From: Kangiella sediminilitoris
Lineage (GTDB): Bacteria; Pseudomonadota; Gammaproteobacteria; Enterobacterales; Kangiellaceae
Direction: 5' to 3'
Length of the DNA stretch: 64,000 nt
NCBI RefSeq assembly: GCF_001708405.1
Contig: NZ_CP012418.1
Coordinates: forward strand, 372,001 to 436,000
In this document: positions 35,265 through 44,895 of the stretch, piece by piece
How positions within the stretch are numbered: position 1 is the first letter of the stretch
How the letters are laid out: every line of letters starts with the position of its first letter
Program-made: the position numbers and the translations under genes
Notes under the pieces: generated by a model
Seen by the model: the letters and a program-made list of their open reading frames with translations, nothing else
The model's database searches: none
Told to the model about the DNA's origin: nothing

Positions 35265-37979
35265 ATGATGAGCGACAAGGTTATAGATTGTAAGAAGTCA
35301 TTATCCGTTGGTGGAAAGGACTTCGACATTTGGAGCCTGAAAGATCTAGAGGCACAAGGCCATGATATTAAAAAAATGCCTTTTTCGATTCGGATTTTAC
35401 TTGAGAATGCACTGAGAAATCATGATGGGCTGGCGGTAAACAGCGATCATGTTGATACTCTTTTACAGTGGAAGCCGAACCCAGAGAAGAAAGAAGTTCC
35501 ATACAAGCCTGCTCGGGTGCTAATGCAGGACTTTACAGGTGTACCTGCGGTCGTTGATTTGGCTTCGGTTCGAGCTGAGGCAAGCAACCATGGTGTCGAC
35601 GGACAGAAGGTTAACCCACTGATTCCAGTAGACCTGGTTATTGACCACTCGGTTCAGGTCGACTTTTACGGTGACAAAGAGTCACTGGATAAGAATATTA
35701 AAATTGAATATGAGCGTAACCAGGAGCGCTATCAGTTCCTGAAGTGGGCTCAGACGGCTTTCAATAACTTTACCGTTGTTCCTCCGGGCATGGGAATTTG
35801 CCACCAGGTGAACTTGGAATACCTAGCACAAGGTGTCGTTGAGCGTGATGGTGCTTTATTCCCGGATACTTTGGTTGGTACGGACTCACATACACCAATG
35901 GTTAATGGTATTGGTGTTGTGGGCTGGGGTGTTGGTGGTATTGAAGCCGAGGCGGCGATTTTAGGTCAGCCTATCTTCTTCCTATTACCAGAGGTTGTTG
36001 GTTTAAAACTTACGGGTAAGTTACCAATAGGCACTACTGCTACAGATATGGTATTAACCATTACCGAACTGCTGCGTAAGCATGGGGTTGTTGGCAAGTT
36101 TGTAGAGGTCTTTGGTGAAGGTTTAGATAATTTAACGGTAACTGACCGTGCGACAATTTCAAACATGTCGCCTGAGTTTGGTTGTACCGTAACTTATTTC
36201 CCGATTGACGACCGTACGCTGGACTACATGCGCGATACGAATCGCAGCGAAGAAACGATTAAGCGTGTTGAGGCCTATACTAAAAACAACATGCTATGGC
36301 GTGAAAATGAAGGTGATATTGAATACAGCAGTGTGGTTGAGCTGGACCTAGGCACAGTGGTTCCAACTGCCTCAGGTCCAAAGCGCCCACAGGATAAAAT
36401 TGCTGTCAGCAACATGAAGGCACAGTTTAAGTCGCTGATGGAGCTGAACTATGGCCGAGGTTACCAGCCATTGGAAGACCGCAGTCCTGATGATAATGAT
36501 AATGGACTAATAAAAACGATTAAGGTTGATGATAAAGACAGCAATCAAGATTATGAGTTGCACGATGGTTCAATCTCGATCGCGGCTATCACATCTTGTA
36601 CCAATACTTCGAACCCAAGTGTGATGATAGGTGCTGGTTTAGTAGCTAAAAAAGCGAACGAGTTGGGTCTGACGGTTAAGCCCTGGGTTAAAACATCTTT
36701 GGCTCCAGGCTCAAAAGTCGTGACCGATTATCTGGAACACTCGGGTCTGCTGGATGATCTGGAAGCGTTGGATTTCTTCCTGGTGGGTTATGGCTGTACC
36801 TCATGTATTGGTAACTCTGGTCCTTTGCCGGATGCCGTGGGTAAAGCGGTAAAAGAAAACGACCTGGTCGTTGCATCAGTCCTATCGGGCAACCGAAACT
36901 TCGAAGCTCGGGTTCACCCTGACGTAAAGATGAATTTCTTAATGTCACCAATGCTGGTGGTGGTTTATGCGCTGGCTGGCCGTGTTGATATCGACTTTGA
37001 TAACGAACCGGTAGCTCATACGCCTGATGGTAAAGCGATTTACTTTAAAGATCTGTGGCCAAGTAATGAAGAGATCGAAGAGGTTATGAATAAGGTTCTG
37101 ACTCCTGCTGATTTCGCTAAGAACTATGGCAAAATTTTTGATGGTAATGAGCAGTGGCGTGACATGGAGGTATCTACAGATAAAGTTTATCAATGGGATG
37201 ACTCCTCAACTTATATCAAGCAGGCGCCCTTCTTCCAGGGATTAAAACCGGAAGTTGAGCAGCCAAAGGATATCGAGGACGCGAATGTGTTGCTGAAACT
37301 GGGAGACTCGATAACCACCGACCACATTTCACCTGCGGGTGGATTCTCCGAAGATAGCCCTGCAGGTAAGTATCTTACCGGACGCGGAATCGAGCCACGC
37401 ATGTTCAACTCATACGGTTCTCGCCGTGGTAACGATGAAGTCATGGTGCGTGGTACTTTCGCGAACGTCCGTATTAAAAACCAGTTGGTCGATAAAGAGG
37501 GTGGCTATACCCGCTATATCCCAACTGGCGATACCATGACTGTTTTTGATGCTTCTCAAAAGTATCAGGCAGAAGGTACGCCACTGATTGTTCTGGCGGG
37601 TAAAGAATATGGTAGTGGTTCATCTCGAGATTGGGCGGCCAAAGGTACGACTCTGTTAGGCATCAAAGCAGTTATCGCTGAAAGCTATGAGCGTATTCAC
37701 CGCAGTAACCTCGTGGGTATGGGCGTCATGCCACTGGAGTTTGTTGATGGTCAGGATGCTGAGTCACTGGGATTGAGCGGTGATGAAAGCTTTACCATCA
37801 AAGGCATTTCAGATGGCCTCGAAGTGAATCAGATGTTGGATGTAGAAGCCAAGGATAGTAGCGGCAAGACAACTAACTTTAAGGTTCGCTCCCGTCTAGA
37901 CTCCAAGGTTGAGCTGGAGTACTACAAAAACGGCGGTATTTTGCATTACGTACTGAGAAACTTTATTAACAAAGGGTAA
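35265..37979 (+). CDS. acnA: Aconitate hydratase A
   Basis: AcnA isomerises citrate and isocitrate in the TCA cycle using a [4Fe-4S] cluster. The 904-residue protein has the cluster cysteines in AITSCTNTSNPS and GYGCTSCIGNSGPL, the GTDSHTPMVNGIGVVGWGVGG motif and the C-terminal swivel domain with GKEYGSGSSRDWAAKG. Two adjacent ATG codons (35265 and 35268) follow a GGGAG site and either could start translation. An MFS transporter gene follows nine bases later and may share the transcript. Confidence 0.96.
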   Translation: MMSDKVIDCKKSLSVGGKDFDIWSLKDLEAQGHDIKKMPFSIRILLENALRNHDGLAVNSDHVDTLLQWKPNPEKKEVPYKPARVLMQDFTGVPAVVDLASVRAEASNHGVDGQKVNPLIPVDLVIDHSVQVDFYGDKESLDKNIKIEYERNQERYQFLKWAQTAFNNFTVVPPGMGICHQVNLEYLAQGVVERDGALFPDTLVGTDSHTPMVNGIGVVGWGVGGIEAEAAILGQPIFFLLPEVVGLKLTGKLPIGTTATDMVLTITELLRKHGVVGKFVEVFGEGLDNLTVTDRATISNMSPEFGCTVTYFPIDDRTLDYMRDTNRSEETIKRVEAYTKNNMLWRENEGDIEYSSVVELDLGTVVPTASGPKRPQDKIAVSNMKAQFKSLMELNYGRGYQPLEDRSPDDNDNGLIKTIKVDDKDSNQDYELHDGSISIAAITSCTNTSNPSVMIGAGLVAKKANELGLTVKPWVKTSLAPGSKVVTDYLEHSGLLDDLEALDFFLVGYGCTSCIGNSGPLPDAVGKAVKENDLVVASVLSGNRNFEARVHPDVKMNFLMSPMLVVVYALAGRVDIDFDNEPVAHTPDGKAIYFKDLWPSNEEIEEVMNKVLTPADFAKNYGKIFDGNEQWRDMEVSTDKVYQWDDSSTYIKQAPFFQGLKPEVEQPKDIEDANVLLKLGDSITTDHISPAGGFSEDSPAGKYLTGRGIEPRMFNSYGSRRGNDEVMVRGTFANVRIKNQLVDKEGGYTRYIPTGDTMTVFDASQKYQAEGTPLIVLAGKEYGSGSSRDWAAKGTTLLGIKAVIAESYERIHRSNLVGMGVMPLEFVDGQDAESLGLSGDESFTIKGISDGLEVNQMLDVEAKDSSGKTTNFKVRSRLDSKVELEYYKNGGILHYVLRNFINKG

Positions 37980-37988
37980 TCTAGCGTA

Positions 37989-39308
37989 ATGTCAAAACAA
38001 TCTACTGTTGAGCAGGTCTACGAGGCAATCAACAGTGGTGACGATGGTCGGGTCTGCAAAGATATTCCTGAGCAGGCCTGCGACCATCAGCCCAAAAACG
38101 TTACAACCCATATCGTCTCTCTGGCATCTACCAAGGTGGCGGATGGGCTTATCGATCCAAAGCTGATTCTCAGTTGGTTACTTTCTACTTTAGGCGCCTC
38201 AACTTTTCTGGTTGGTTTGTTAGTTCCGATTCGAGAGGCTGGTGCTTTGCTACCACAGCTCTTTACAGCCGGGGCTTTACGACAACTGCCTCAACGTAAA
38301 TGGGCCTGGGCTCTGGGCAGTCTGGTACAGGGCATCTCTGTTGTTGGAATGGTGCTGAGCGCTCTATTTATGGAGGGCACTTCGGCTGGTATCAGTATCC
38401 TGGTTTTACTGGGAGTACTCGCCATCGCTCGAAGTGTCTGCTCTGTCTCCTATAAAGATGTTTTAGGTAAGACTGTTTCAAAATCAATGCGTGGCAAAGT
38501 TACCGGGATGGCTGCTTCTATTGCTTCTGCAGCAGTAATTCTTTTTGGTGTGGCCCTGGCTTCTGGTTTTTTTGAACGAATGGATATTGTTCTTATCGCC
38601 CTGGGTTTAGCTGCGACATTGTGGATCTTCGCCAGTATCATGTTTACCCAGTTGGAAGAGACTCCCGGTTCAACGGAAGGGGGTGGCAATCCATTGACGG
38701 TGGCAAAGGAGAACTTAACGTTGCTGATCAAGGACAGACAACTGGTTCGATTTATAATTGTTCGCGCTCTGTTAATAGCGACTGCATTGGCACCGCCGTT
38801 TATGGTTACCTTAAATGGCAGCGATGACTTATCGAAACTGGACTCTATACTGGGTGGGTTGGGAGCACTAGTTCTTGCGTCTGCTCTGGCGAGCTTTCTC
38901 AGTAGCTATGTATGGGGCTGGCTGGCCGACAAATCCAGTCGTAAAGTACTGCTACTCTCTTCGTTTGTCGCGATGTTAGCGCTTGGAGCTACTGCTTTAT
39001 TAGGTCAACTTGAACTTATTGGTCAAGGCTTATTATTGCCTGCTTTATTGTTTGTACTGATGATTGCATATCATGGCGTTCGTCTAGGCCGATCTACTCA
39101 TCTTGTTGATATGGCTACCGCGGAGAATCGCGCAGCCTATACAGCACTCTCCAACACTATCATCGGAATTATTTTATTAACCGGAGTTGGCTTTAGCGCC
39201 ATTGCACAATACTTTGGTAATGTAGCCGTTCTGGCTGTAATGGCTGTCATGTGTCTGCTGGCAGGCATATTGGCAACTGGCCTTAGGGAAGTGCAGCAAG
39301 TCCCATAA
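37989..39308 (+). CDS. MFS transporter with a cytoplasmic N-terminal extension
   Basis: The 439-residue protein has about twelve transmembrane helices after a soluble N-terminal extension of roughly 55 residues that contains two cysteines (CKDIPEQAC). The MFS loop motifs are degenerate, with GKTVSKSMRGKVTG between helices 4 and 5 and GWLADKSSRKVLLLS between helices 8 and 9. Substrate is unknown. It begins nine bases after acnA, so a carboxylate link is conceivable but unproven. A further MFS gene follows 83 bases later. Confidence 0.8.
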   Translation: MSKQSTVEQVYEAINSGDDGRVCKDIPEQACDHQPKNVTTHIVSLASTKVADGLIDPKLILSWLLSTLGASTFLVGLLVPIREAGALLPQLFTAGALRQLPQRKWAWALGSLVQGISVVGMVLSALFMEGTSAGISILVLLGVLAIARSVCSVSYKDVLGKTVSKSMRGKVTGMAASIASAAVILFGVALASGFFERMDIVLIALGLAATLWIFASIMFTQLEETPGSTEGGGNPLTVAKENLTLLIKDRQLVRFIIVRALLIATALAPPFMVTLNGSDDLSKLDSILGGLGALVLASALASFLSSYVWGWLADKSSRKVLLLSSFVAMLALGATALLGQLELIGQGLLLPALLFVLMIAYHGVRLGRSTHLVDMATAENRAAYTALSNTIIGIILLTGVGFSAIAQYFGNVAVLAVMAVMCLLAGILATGLREVQQVP

Positions 39309-39391
39309 TCCCATAGTAGCAGGGAGGGGCTGTAACTTGTTATCGCTGAGAGTATAATGCGCTGCAAACTCCTAGCTCCACGGCTTATGCC

Positions 39392-40591
39392 ATGAATTAT
39401 CTCAATTTCGTCAAAAGTAACAAGTACTTGCTTTTGTTCGGATTTCTCTGCGTATTTATTGGAAACCTAGGGCAGACTTTCTTTATTTCACTGTTCAATA
39501 AGGATTTGATCAGCAACCTTCTGCTGGAAAAGGATAATTTAAGCCTAGTCTATTCTATCGCAACCCTCATCAGTGGTTTTACCATCTTCTTTGTCGGTGC
39601 CAAAATCGATGACATTGAGGTCAAAAAATTTACCATCATCGTTATCACAGGCTTGATTGCATCTTGCCTGCTGTTTGCCAACAGCAATACCCTCTTCATG
39701 CTGTTCTTTTCGTATTTAGGCATTCGATTATGCGGCCAGGGTTTGATGACGCATATCGCAGTCACAACATTGATGCGCTATATCCCTCAACACCGAGGTA
39801 AGGCAGTTAGTCTTGCACTTCAGGGGATGGCATTCGGTGAGATGGTCATGCCGGCCATCGCAGTCAATCTACTCAAAAATCATGGCCATACTGCGAGCTG
39901 GCACGGCTATGCACTTTTCGCCTTGTTGCTGGTGTTTCCTCTGATGATGTGGCTTCTCAAGAAAGCTGATCTAGTACCTGTACATAAGACCTCGGGGGGC
40001 GCTGATGAAGAAAGTATGACTAAGGACTGGTCACGCTCGCAGGTGATGTCTGACTGGCGTTTCTGGTTAATATTGCCTGCTATTATAGGCCCAGCATTTT
40101 TAATTACCGGCATATTTTTTCATCAAACATTGTTAATTGATGGAAAGGGCTGGAGTATGGAGTGGTTGTCTTATGGACTCATGCTATATGGGTTCATACA
40201 TTTTTTAGGGGCTGTTCTAACTGGCCCATTAGTCGACAAATCTCACCCCAGAGTCTACATGAGATGGTATCTGTTACCGTTGGTGTTAGGCATGATTTGT
40301 CTCTATGTGGGTCAAACAGAAACTTGGCTGTTGGCTTTTATGTTTCTTGCAGGATTAACAGTAGCTTCCAGTGGCCCAGTGATAAACTCTTTTTATGCAG
40401 ATGTTTTTGGTAGTACGCACTTAGGTGCGATCAGGGCCCTGGTGTCTGCAACTATGATCATCTCAACAGGTGTAGCTCCTTATCTGTTCTCTTTATTCGA
40501 TACGATTGGAAGTTTTTTAACATTCGCCATAGGGTATGGAGTAATTGCTTCGTTGATAATCCAGAAAAAGTTATTGGCTGAAAAATCTTAG
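39392..40591 (+). CDS. MFS transporter
   Basis: The 399-residue protein has about twelve transmembrane helices and a central cytoplasmic loop near residue 195-215 (KTSGGADEESMTKDWSRS). Conserved points are LVYSIATLISGFTIFFVGAKIDD, RLCGQGLMTHIAVTTLMRYIPQHRGKAVSLALQG and a matching second half. The pattern resembles OFA-like and other general MFS carriers. The substrate cannot be told from sequence. It is followed by a strong terminator. Confidence 0.82.
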   Translation: MNYLNFVKSNKYLLLFGFLCVFIGNLGQTFFISLFNKDLISNLLLEKDNLSLVYSIATLISGFTIFFVGAKIDDIEVKKFTIIVITGLIASCLLFANSNTLFMLFFSYLGIRLCGQGLMTHIAVTTLMRYIPQHRGKAVSLALQGMAFGEMVMPAIAVNLLKNHGHTASWHGYALFALLLVFPLMMWLLKKADLVPVHKTSGGADEESMTKDWSRSQVMSDWRFWLILPAIIGPAFLITGIFFHQTLLIDGKGWSMEWLSYGLMLYGFIHFLGAVLTGPLVDKSHPRVYMRWYLLPLVLGMICLYVGQTETWLLAFMFLAGLTVASSGPVINSFYADVFGSTHLGAIRALVSATMIISTGVAPYLFSLFDTIGSFLTFAIGYGVIASLIIQKKLLAEKS

Positions 40592-40595
40592 ACAT

Positions 40596-40623
40596 AAAAA
40601 AAGCGCTCAGGAGAGCGCTTTTA
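40596..40623. terminator. Terminator between the MFS and M1 aminopeptidase genes
   Basis: AAGCGCTC and GAGCGCTT form a perfect eight-base-pair stem with an AGGA loop, flanked by A- and T-runs, so it works for both convergent transcripts. Confidence 0.85.
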
Positions 40624-40640
40624 TATTTCGCATCCGCATT

Positions 40641-43454
40641 TTATTGCTGAGACAGGAACTTATGAACATTTTCCTTATGAAAGTTTACCTGCGCAATACA
40701 AAGCTCGATGGATTCAATACTTTGCTTATAAGTACGTGGCGCTCCAGCCAAATTATCAACTATAGGCTTAAAGAACTTTTTGAAGTCCCGTTTCATGGGT
40801 TGTGAGCAGAAATACTGACCTACAACCGGTAAACGGTTTTGCCCAAATGGGGGGATGCGAGACTTAACTCCCTCTATATTATTTTTAAACCATTGCCACA
40901 TAGCCGGTTGAAGATCTTCGTCTTTCAACTGACCCATCATAATAGAGTAGATTTCATTATCTCTTAAGGATTCTGATAGGATCAGCTCCCTTAACTCTTC
41001 GGCATATTTCGGATCTTTAACCGCACCGAGACCACCAAGAAGTCGGCCTCGAACCGTACCATCATTGGATGATTCAAGAAGCATTCTTAAATGCTTAGCA
41101 AACGGTGTACCCAAGTCTTCAGTGGCGACTTGAAGTGCAGTACCAATAACGTTGCTGTCAGCAAGCTCTGGGTGAATATTACCGTCTTTCTGGTATCCCG
41201 TGTAAGCCACAGCCATATCCGTTAGATACTGTCTTACTGCTTTGTCTTCACCCTCGTTAGCTAGAAAGTTAATAAGATCATTTCGAAGTTTGATGGTATT
41301 CACCGCATCACCTTTACTATTTTCTAGCCCCAACTCTGTCAGGCGCTGACCATAAAGATCTCTGTTTAACTTTGCCAGCTTTTCTTTTTCCCCATCGCTT
41401 TGAGTAACTTCATGATAGACAAAGCTAAATAATTTACTTGGGCCCATAACTGTGGCAGCTGATTCAGAAGCAATAATTTTGGGCGCTATTTCTACCAAAT
41501 CACTAAAGGTTAATTTACCTGCATTTATCGCACCCTGCAGGCTATTGTTCATCGACATCAACTCACGAGTATTAAGCTCATTTTTATTATTCAGTAATGA
41601 CTGCCAGCCGTCATGCGACATGCTGAAGCGATAATAACCAGCACCATTAGCGTTTGGCATGATGTATTCAGGACAGCCTTTTTCTGGAAGATCAATGATC
41701 TCCTGTTTGTCTTCCAACACTTCACAAAGTTGGTGTTGGCTATCATCAATAGTGTATTTAAAACATGCTGGCACTTTCCATGTTTGTTCAGTGGTTCCTT
41801 TCGAGCCAAGCGGTAGGTAACGCGACTGAGCGATGGTCAGACTAGCCTGCTTATCATCGTTGCAGGATAGCTCAACGTTTAAATGTGGGATCCCAGGCTG
41901 CTCAAGGAAACTGTTAAAAGCATCCTTAATCGTGTTCAAAGGTACCTTTGGTGATTTTTCGCCGATGGCCGTGATAAAGTCTTGTGCTGTAGCATTACCA
42001 AATTCGAACTTACGCATATAGTGCTGTATGCCTGCACGGAAGTTTTCTGCACCTAAAAAAGCTTCTAGCATGCTTAAAACACCGCCACCCTTAGAATAAG
42101 TGATACCATCGAATGCAGATTGAATGTCGTGGTTACTTTTAATTGGCTGACGAATTTGGCGTGCACTGATTAAGCTATCCGAGCTCATTACTCCAAGAGA
42201 GCGTTCCAGTAAAGCCTGTCTAAACTTTTGTTCTGGATAAATATTGTTATTGGAAACATGCGCCATCCATGTAGCAAAGGCTTCGTTTAACCAAATATCA
42301 TCCCACCATACTGGGGTGACCAGATTACCAAACCACTGGTGAGCTAACTCATGAGCGTGGACATTCATATAAGCACGCTTCTGGCTTAGTGAGATAGTAT
42401 TATCAAATAATAGCAATTGCTCCCGGTAAGTAATTAGGCCCGCATTTTCCATAGCCCCTGCATTAAAGTCTGGCACAGCGACAATATCCAGCTTTTTATA
42501 CGGGTATGGGATCTGAAAGTATTCTTCCAGTGAGTTTAAAATGTCCTTTGTATTTTTTAGGGCATAGGTTAAACGGTGCCCCTTTCCTTTTGTTGCGATA
42601 CCACGTAGAGGGATTGTTCTCTTTCTAACTTCAGTTTCTGGAATGTCTTGCCACTCAACTACATCAAAATCACCAACTGCGAAAGCAACGAGATAGGTTG
42701 GTAGTGGCTTTGATTTTGCAAAGACAATTTTTTTCCACCCATTACCCAGGTCTGTTTCTGAAATAGCAGGAGTGCTGGTAAAGGCTTTATGATCGTTACG
42801 TACTGTCATGGTGTAGGAAAATGGAACTTTAAACGCCGGTTCATCAAAACTTGGAAAAGCTAACCGGGCCGCGGTGGCTTCGAACTGAGTAAAGGCATAA
42901 TTTAATTCTCCGTCCTTTACTCGATACAATCCTTCCAGCGCCTCGTTGAATGGGGCCTCATACTCGATCCTTAATACAGCACTGGCAGTTGTTATTACTC
43001 TGTCAAAGCTAAGCTTAACCACGCCGGTATCATCCACTTGCTCATACTGACCTTGGATAGGCGGTTGCTCAAAGGGGGTGACAGTGACATTAATTGGTTT
43101 TATATCCTTACCATGCAGCCAAATATGCTTCGTTGGCATGTTCAGCTTAAGTTTGATGGTAACAGTACCCGAAAAAGTTGGTTTGTCAGGATCAACTTTG
43201 AGTTGAACATCATATTCCGTAGGGGCAATACTTTCAGGTAAGCGGCCTGTTGGAGCCTTTTCAGGGTAGTCTGACTCTGCAAGCGCCTGTTCAGTTTCTT
43301 GATCAATTACATGCTGATTTTCTGACTGTTGCTGCGCTAGTGACTGGATAACCTTTGTGTTGGAACCTTCATCATTTTCTTTCTTGTTATCATTTTGTTC
43401 ACAGGCTACCAACGCGAGTAATAGTAAGGTACTGGTCAGTGCTATTTTCTTCAT
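40641..43454 (-). CDS. M1-family aminopeptidase lipoprotein
   Basis: The 937-residue zinc aminopeptidase has the exopeptidase motif GAMEN and the zinc site HELAH-x18-E (HELAHQWFGN...NEAF, near residue 367). A C-terminal ERAP1/PepN-like helical domain follows. The N-terminus MKKIALTSTLLLLALVAC has a lipobox (LVAC), so it is anchored to a membrane and acts on peptides in the periplasm or outside. The start at 43454 was chosen because an AGGAGG site and the lipoprotein signal fit it; a longer ORF from 43493 does not. Such enzymes are frequent in protein-degrading marine bacteria. Confidence 0.9.
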   Translation of the reverse strand: MKKIALTSTLLLLALVACEQNDNKKENDEGSNTKVIQSLAQQQSENQHVIDQETEQALAESDYPEKAPTGRLPESIAPTEYDVQLKVDPDKPTFSGTVTIKLKLNMPTKHIWLHGKDIKPINVTVTPFEQPPIQGQYEQVDDTGVVKLSFDRVITTASAVLRIEYEAPFNEALEGLYRVKDGELNYAFTQFEATAARLAFPSFDEPAFKVPFSYTMTVRNDHKAFTSTPAISETDLGNGWKKIVFAKSKPLPTYLVAFAVGDFDVVEWQDIPETEVRKRTIPLRGIATKGKGHRLTYALKNTKDILNSLEEYFQIPYPYKKLDIVAVPDFNAGAMENAGLITYREQLLLFDNTISLSQKRAYMNVHAHELAHQWFGNLVTPVWWDDIWLNEAFATWMAHVSNNNIYPEQKFRQALLERSLGVMSSDSLISARQIRQPIKSNHDIQSAFDGITYSKGGGVLSMLEAFLGAENFRAGIQHYMRKFEFGNATAQDFITAIGEKSPKVPLNTIKDAFNSFLEQPGIPHLNVELSCNDDKQASLTIAQSRYLPLGSKGTTEQTWKVPACFKYTIDDSQHQLCEVLEDKQEIIDLPEKGCPEYIMPNANGAGYYRFSMSHDGWQSLLNNKNELNTRELMSMNNSLQGAINAGKLTFSDLVEIAPKIIASESAATVMGPSKLFSFVYHEVTQSDGEKEKLAKLNRDLYGQRLTELGLENSKGDAVNTIKLRNDLINFLANEGEDKAVRQYLTDMAVAYTGYQKDGNIHPELADSNVIGTALQVATEDLGTPFAKHLRMLLESSNDGTVRGRLLGGLGAVKDPKYAEELRELILSESLRDNEIYSIMMGQLKDEDLQPAMWQWFKNNIEGVKSRIPPFGQNRLPVVGQYFCSQPMKRDFKKFFKPIVDNLAGAPRTYKQSIESIELCIAQVNFHKENVHKFLSQQ

Positions 43455-43673
43455 ATTATTGCCTTTTCCTCCTAAGTTGAACATAGCATACACGGTTTAA
43501 GGTGAATTATTAATAGGGATGGAGGGGGGGAGAAATATCCTGTTACATTTATAAAGATAGAATTTAGAGTGATACCTCGACGAAATATTTACACTGTGTG
43601 CGCTAAAATTCTATAAGATTTCCATAAGTATAGAATTATTTTTTAATATCAACAGGTTAGATGCGACTTAATT

Positions 43674-44891
43674 ATGAGCAGTAAAAAGAAAAATCTTTGG
43701 CTATCTATGATTTTGCCCTTAGCAATACTGATTGTTGTCATCGTGACGATAAATATTATGCTTAGCAATAAGCCAAAAGCTTTCAACCGTAAGCCTCCAG
43801 AGCGGGTTGAGACTGTAGATGTAGATGCCATTAAATATACTGATTATCAGGTATTTATAGACTCCTACGGTAATATTGAAGCATCAACTTCGAGTGAGCT
43901 GGTGGCTCAAGTATCTGGCCAAGTTGTTTCCGTGGCGGAAAACTTTGAAACTGGTCTGCCCATCGAAAAAGGGCAGGAGCTTCTAAAGATCGATGATAGA
44001 GATTTTCAGATTGAAGTACGTATCGCCAGGGCTGAAGTTGCGAATGCCCGTTTGACACTCAATGAAGAAAGGGCCATGGCTGAGCAGGCACTTAAGGATT
44101 GGAAAAAAATCAATCCTGATAAAAAAGCTAACGCATTGGTATTGAGAGAGCCCCAATTAGCATCGGCACAAGCAAAACTGGATGCTGCTATTGCAAGGCT
44201 GGAAAAAGCAAAGCTTGAGCTGGAGCGGACAACGGTAATTGCACCATATGATGGTTATATCGTTCGTCGCATGGTTAGCCAAGGCGAGTCAGTAAATACA
44301 AACACGCCTGTGGCAAGAATATTTGCCAGTAATTCACTTGAGGTAAGGTTGCCGGTACCGAGCAATAAAGTACAGTTTTTGAAAGAACCAGATGGTAAAG
44401 CTCAGGTCAAGCTGCAAGCCGACTTTGCTGGAAGTAACAAAACCTGGATTGTTCCGGTTGATAGAAGCGACAGTGTGATTGATGAGCAAACCCGCCAGTG
44501 GTACATCACCGCTAAACTCCCGGCTGACTTCCTAGAAAAAAATCCCAGGGTCAAAGTGGGTCAATTCGTTAGTGCAGAAATTGAAGGCCGTTTACTTAAG
44601 GATATAGTGCTAGTCCCTTCACGGGTTTTAACAGCTGACGATAAAGTATTTATTTACAAAGATGACGCAGTATATCGTCGTGATATAAAAATATTATGGC
44701 AAGATGATAAAAATACCATTGTTGCTCCTCTGGCGTCTGACCCTGGTCTCGATCAAGGGCAGTTACTAGTGACTTCAAAGCTGACTTTTGTCGCGGATGG
44801 AGCTAAAGCAAAATTAAAAGAGCCAGTGGCTGAATCAAAAGAAATAGCAACGGATAAACCGTTTGTTTCTTCAGCCGCAGTAGTGGAGTAA
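43674..44891 (+). CDS. RND efflux periplasmic adaptor subunit
   Basis: The 405-residue membrane-fusion protein has one N-terminal anchor helix (about 9-30), a lipoyl half-motif split around a coiled-coil hairpin, and a beta-barrel domain. The signatures are ELVAQVSGQVVSVAENFETG on one side and RTTVIAPYDGYIVRRMVSQGESV on the other. It links the inner-membrane pump to an outer-membrane channel. The pump gene follows five bases later. No outer-membrane factor gene is nearby, so a TolC-like protein from elsewhere must be used. Confidence 0.93.
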   Translation: MSSKKKNLWLSMILPLAILIVVIVTINIMLSNKPKAFNRKPPERVETVDVDAIKYTDYQVFIDSYGNIEASTSSELVAQVSGQVVSVAENFETGLPIEKGQELLKIDDRDFQIEVRIARAEVANARLTLNEERAMAEQALKDWKKINPDKKANALVLREPQLASAQAKLDAAIARLEKAKLELERTTVIAPYDGYIVRRMVSQGESVNTNTPVARIFASNSLEVRLPVPSNKVQFLKEPDGKAQVKLQADFAGSNKTWIVPVDRSDSVIDEQTRQWYITAKLPADFLEKNPRVKVGQFVSAEIEGRLLKDIVLVPSRVLTADDKVFIYKDDAVYRRDIKILWQDDKNTIVAPLASDPGLDQGQLLVTSKLTFVADGAKAKLKEPVAESKEIATDKPFVSSAAVVE

Positions 44892-44895
44892 TAAC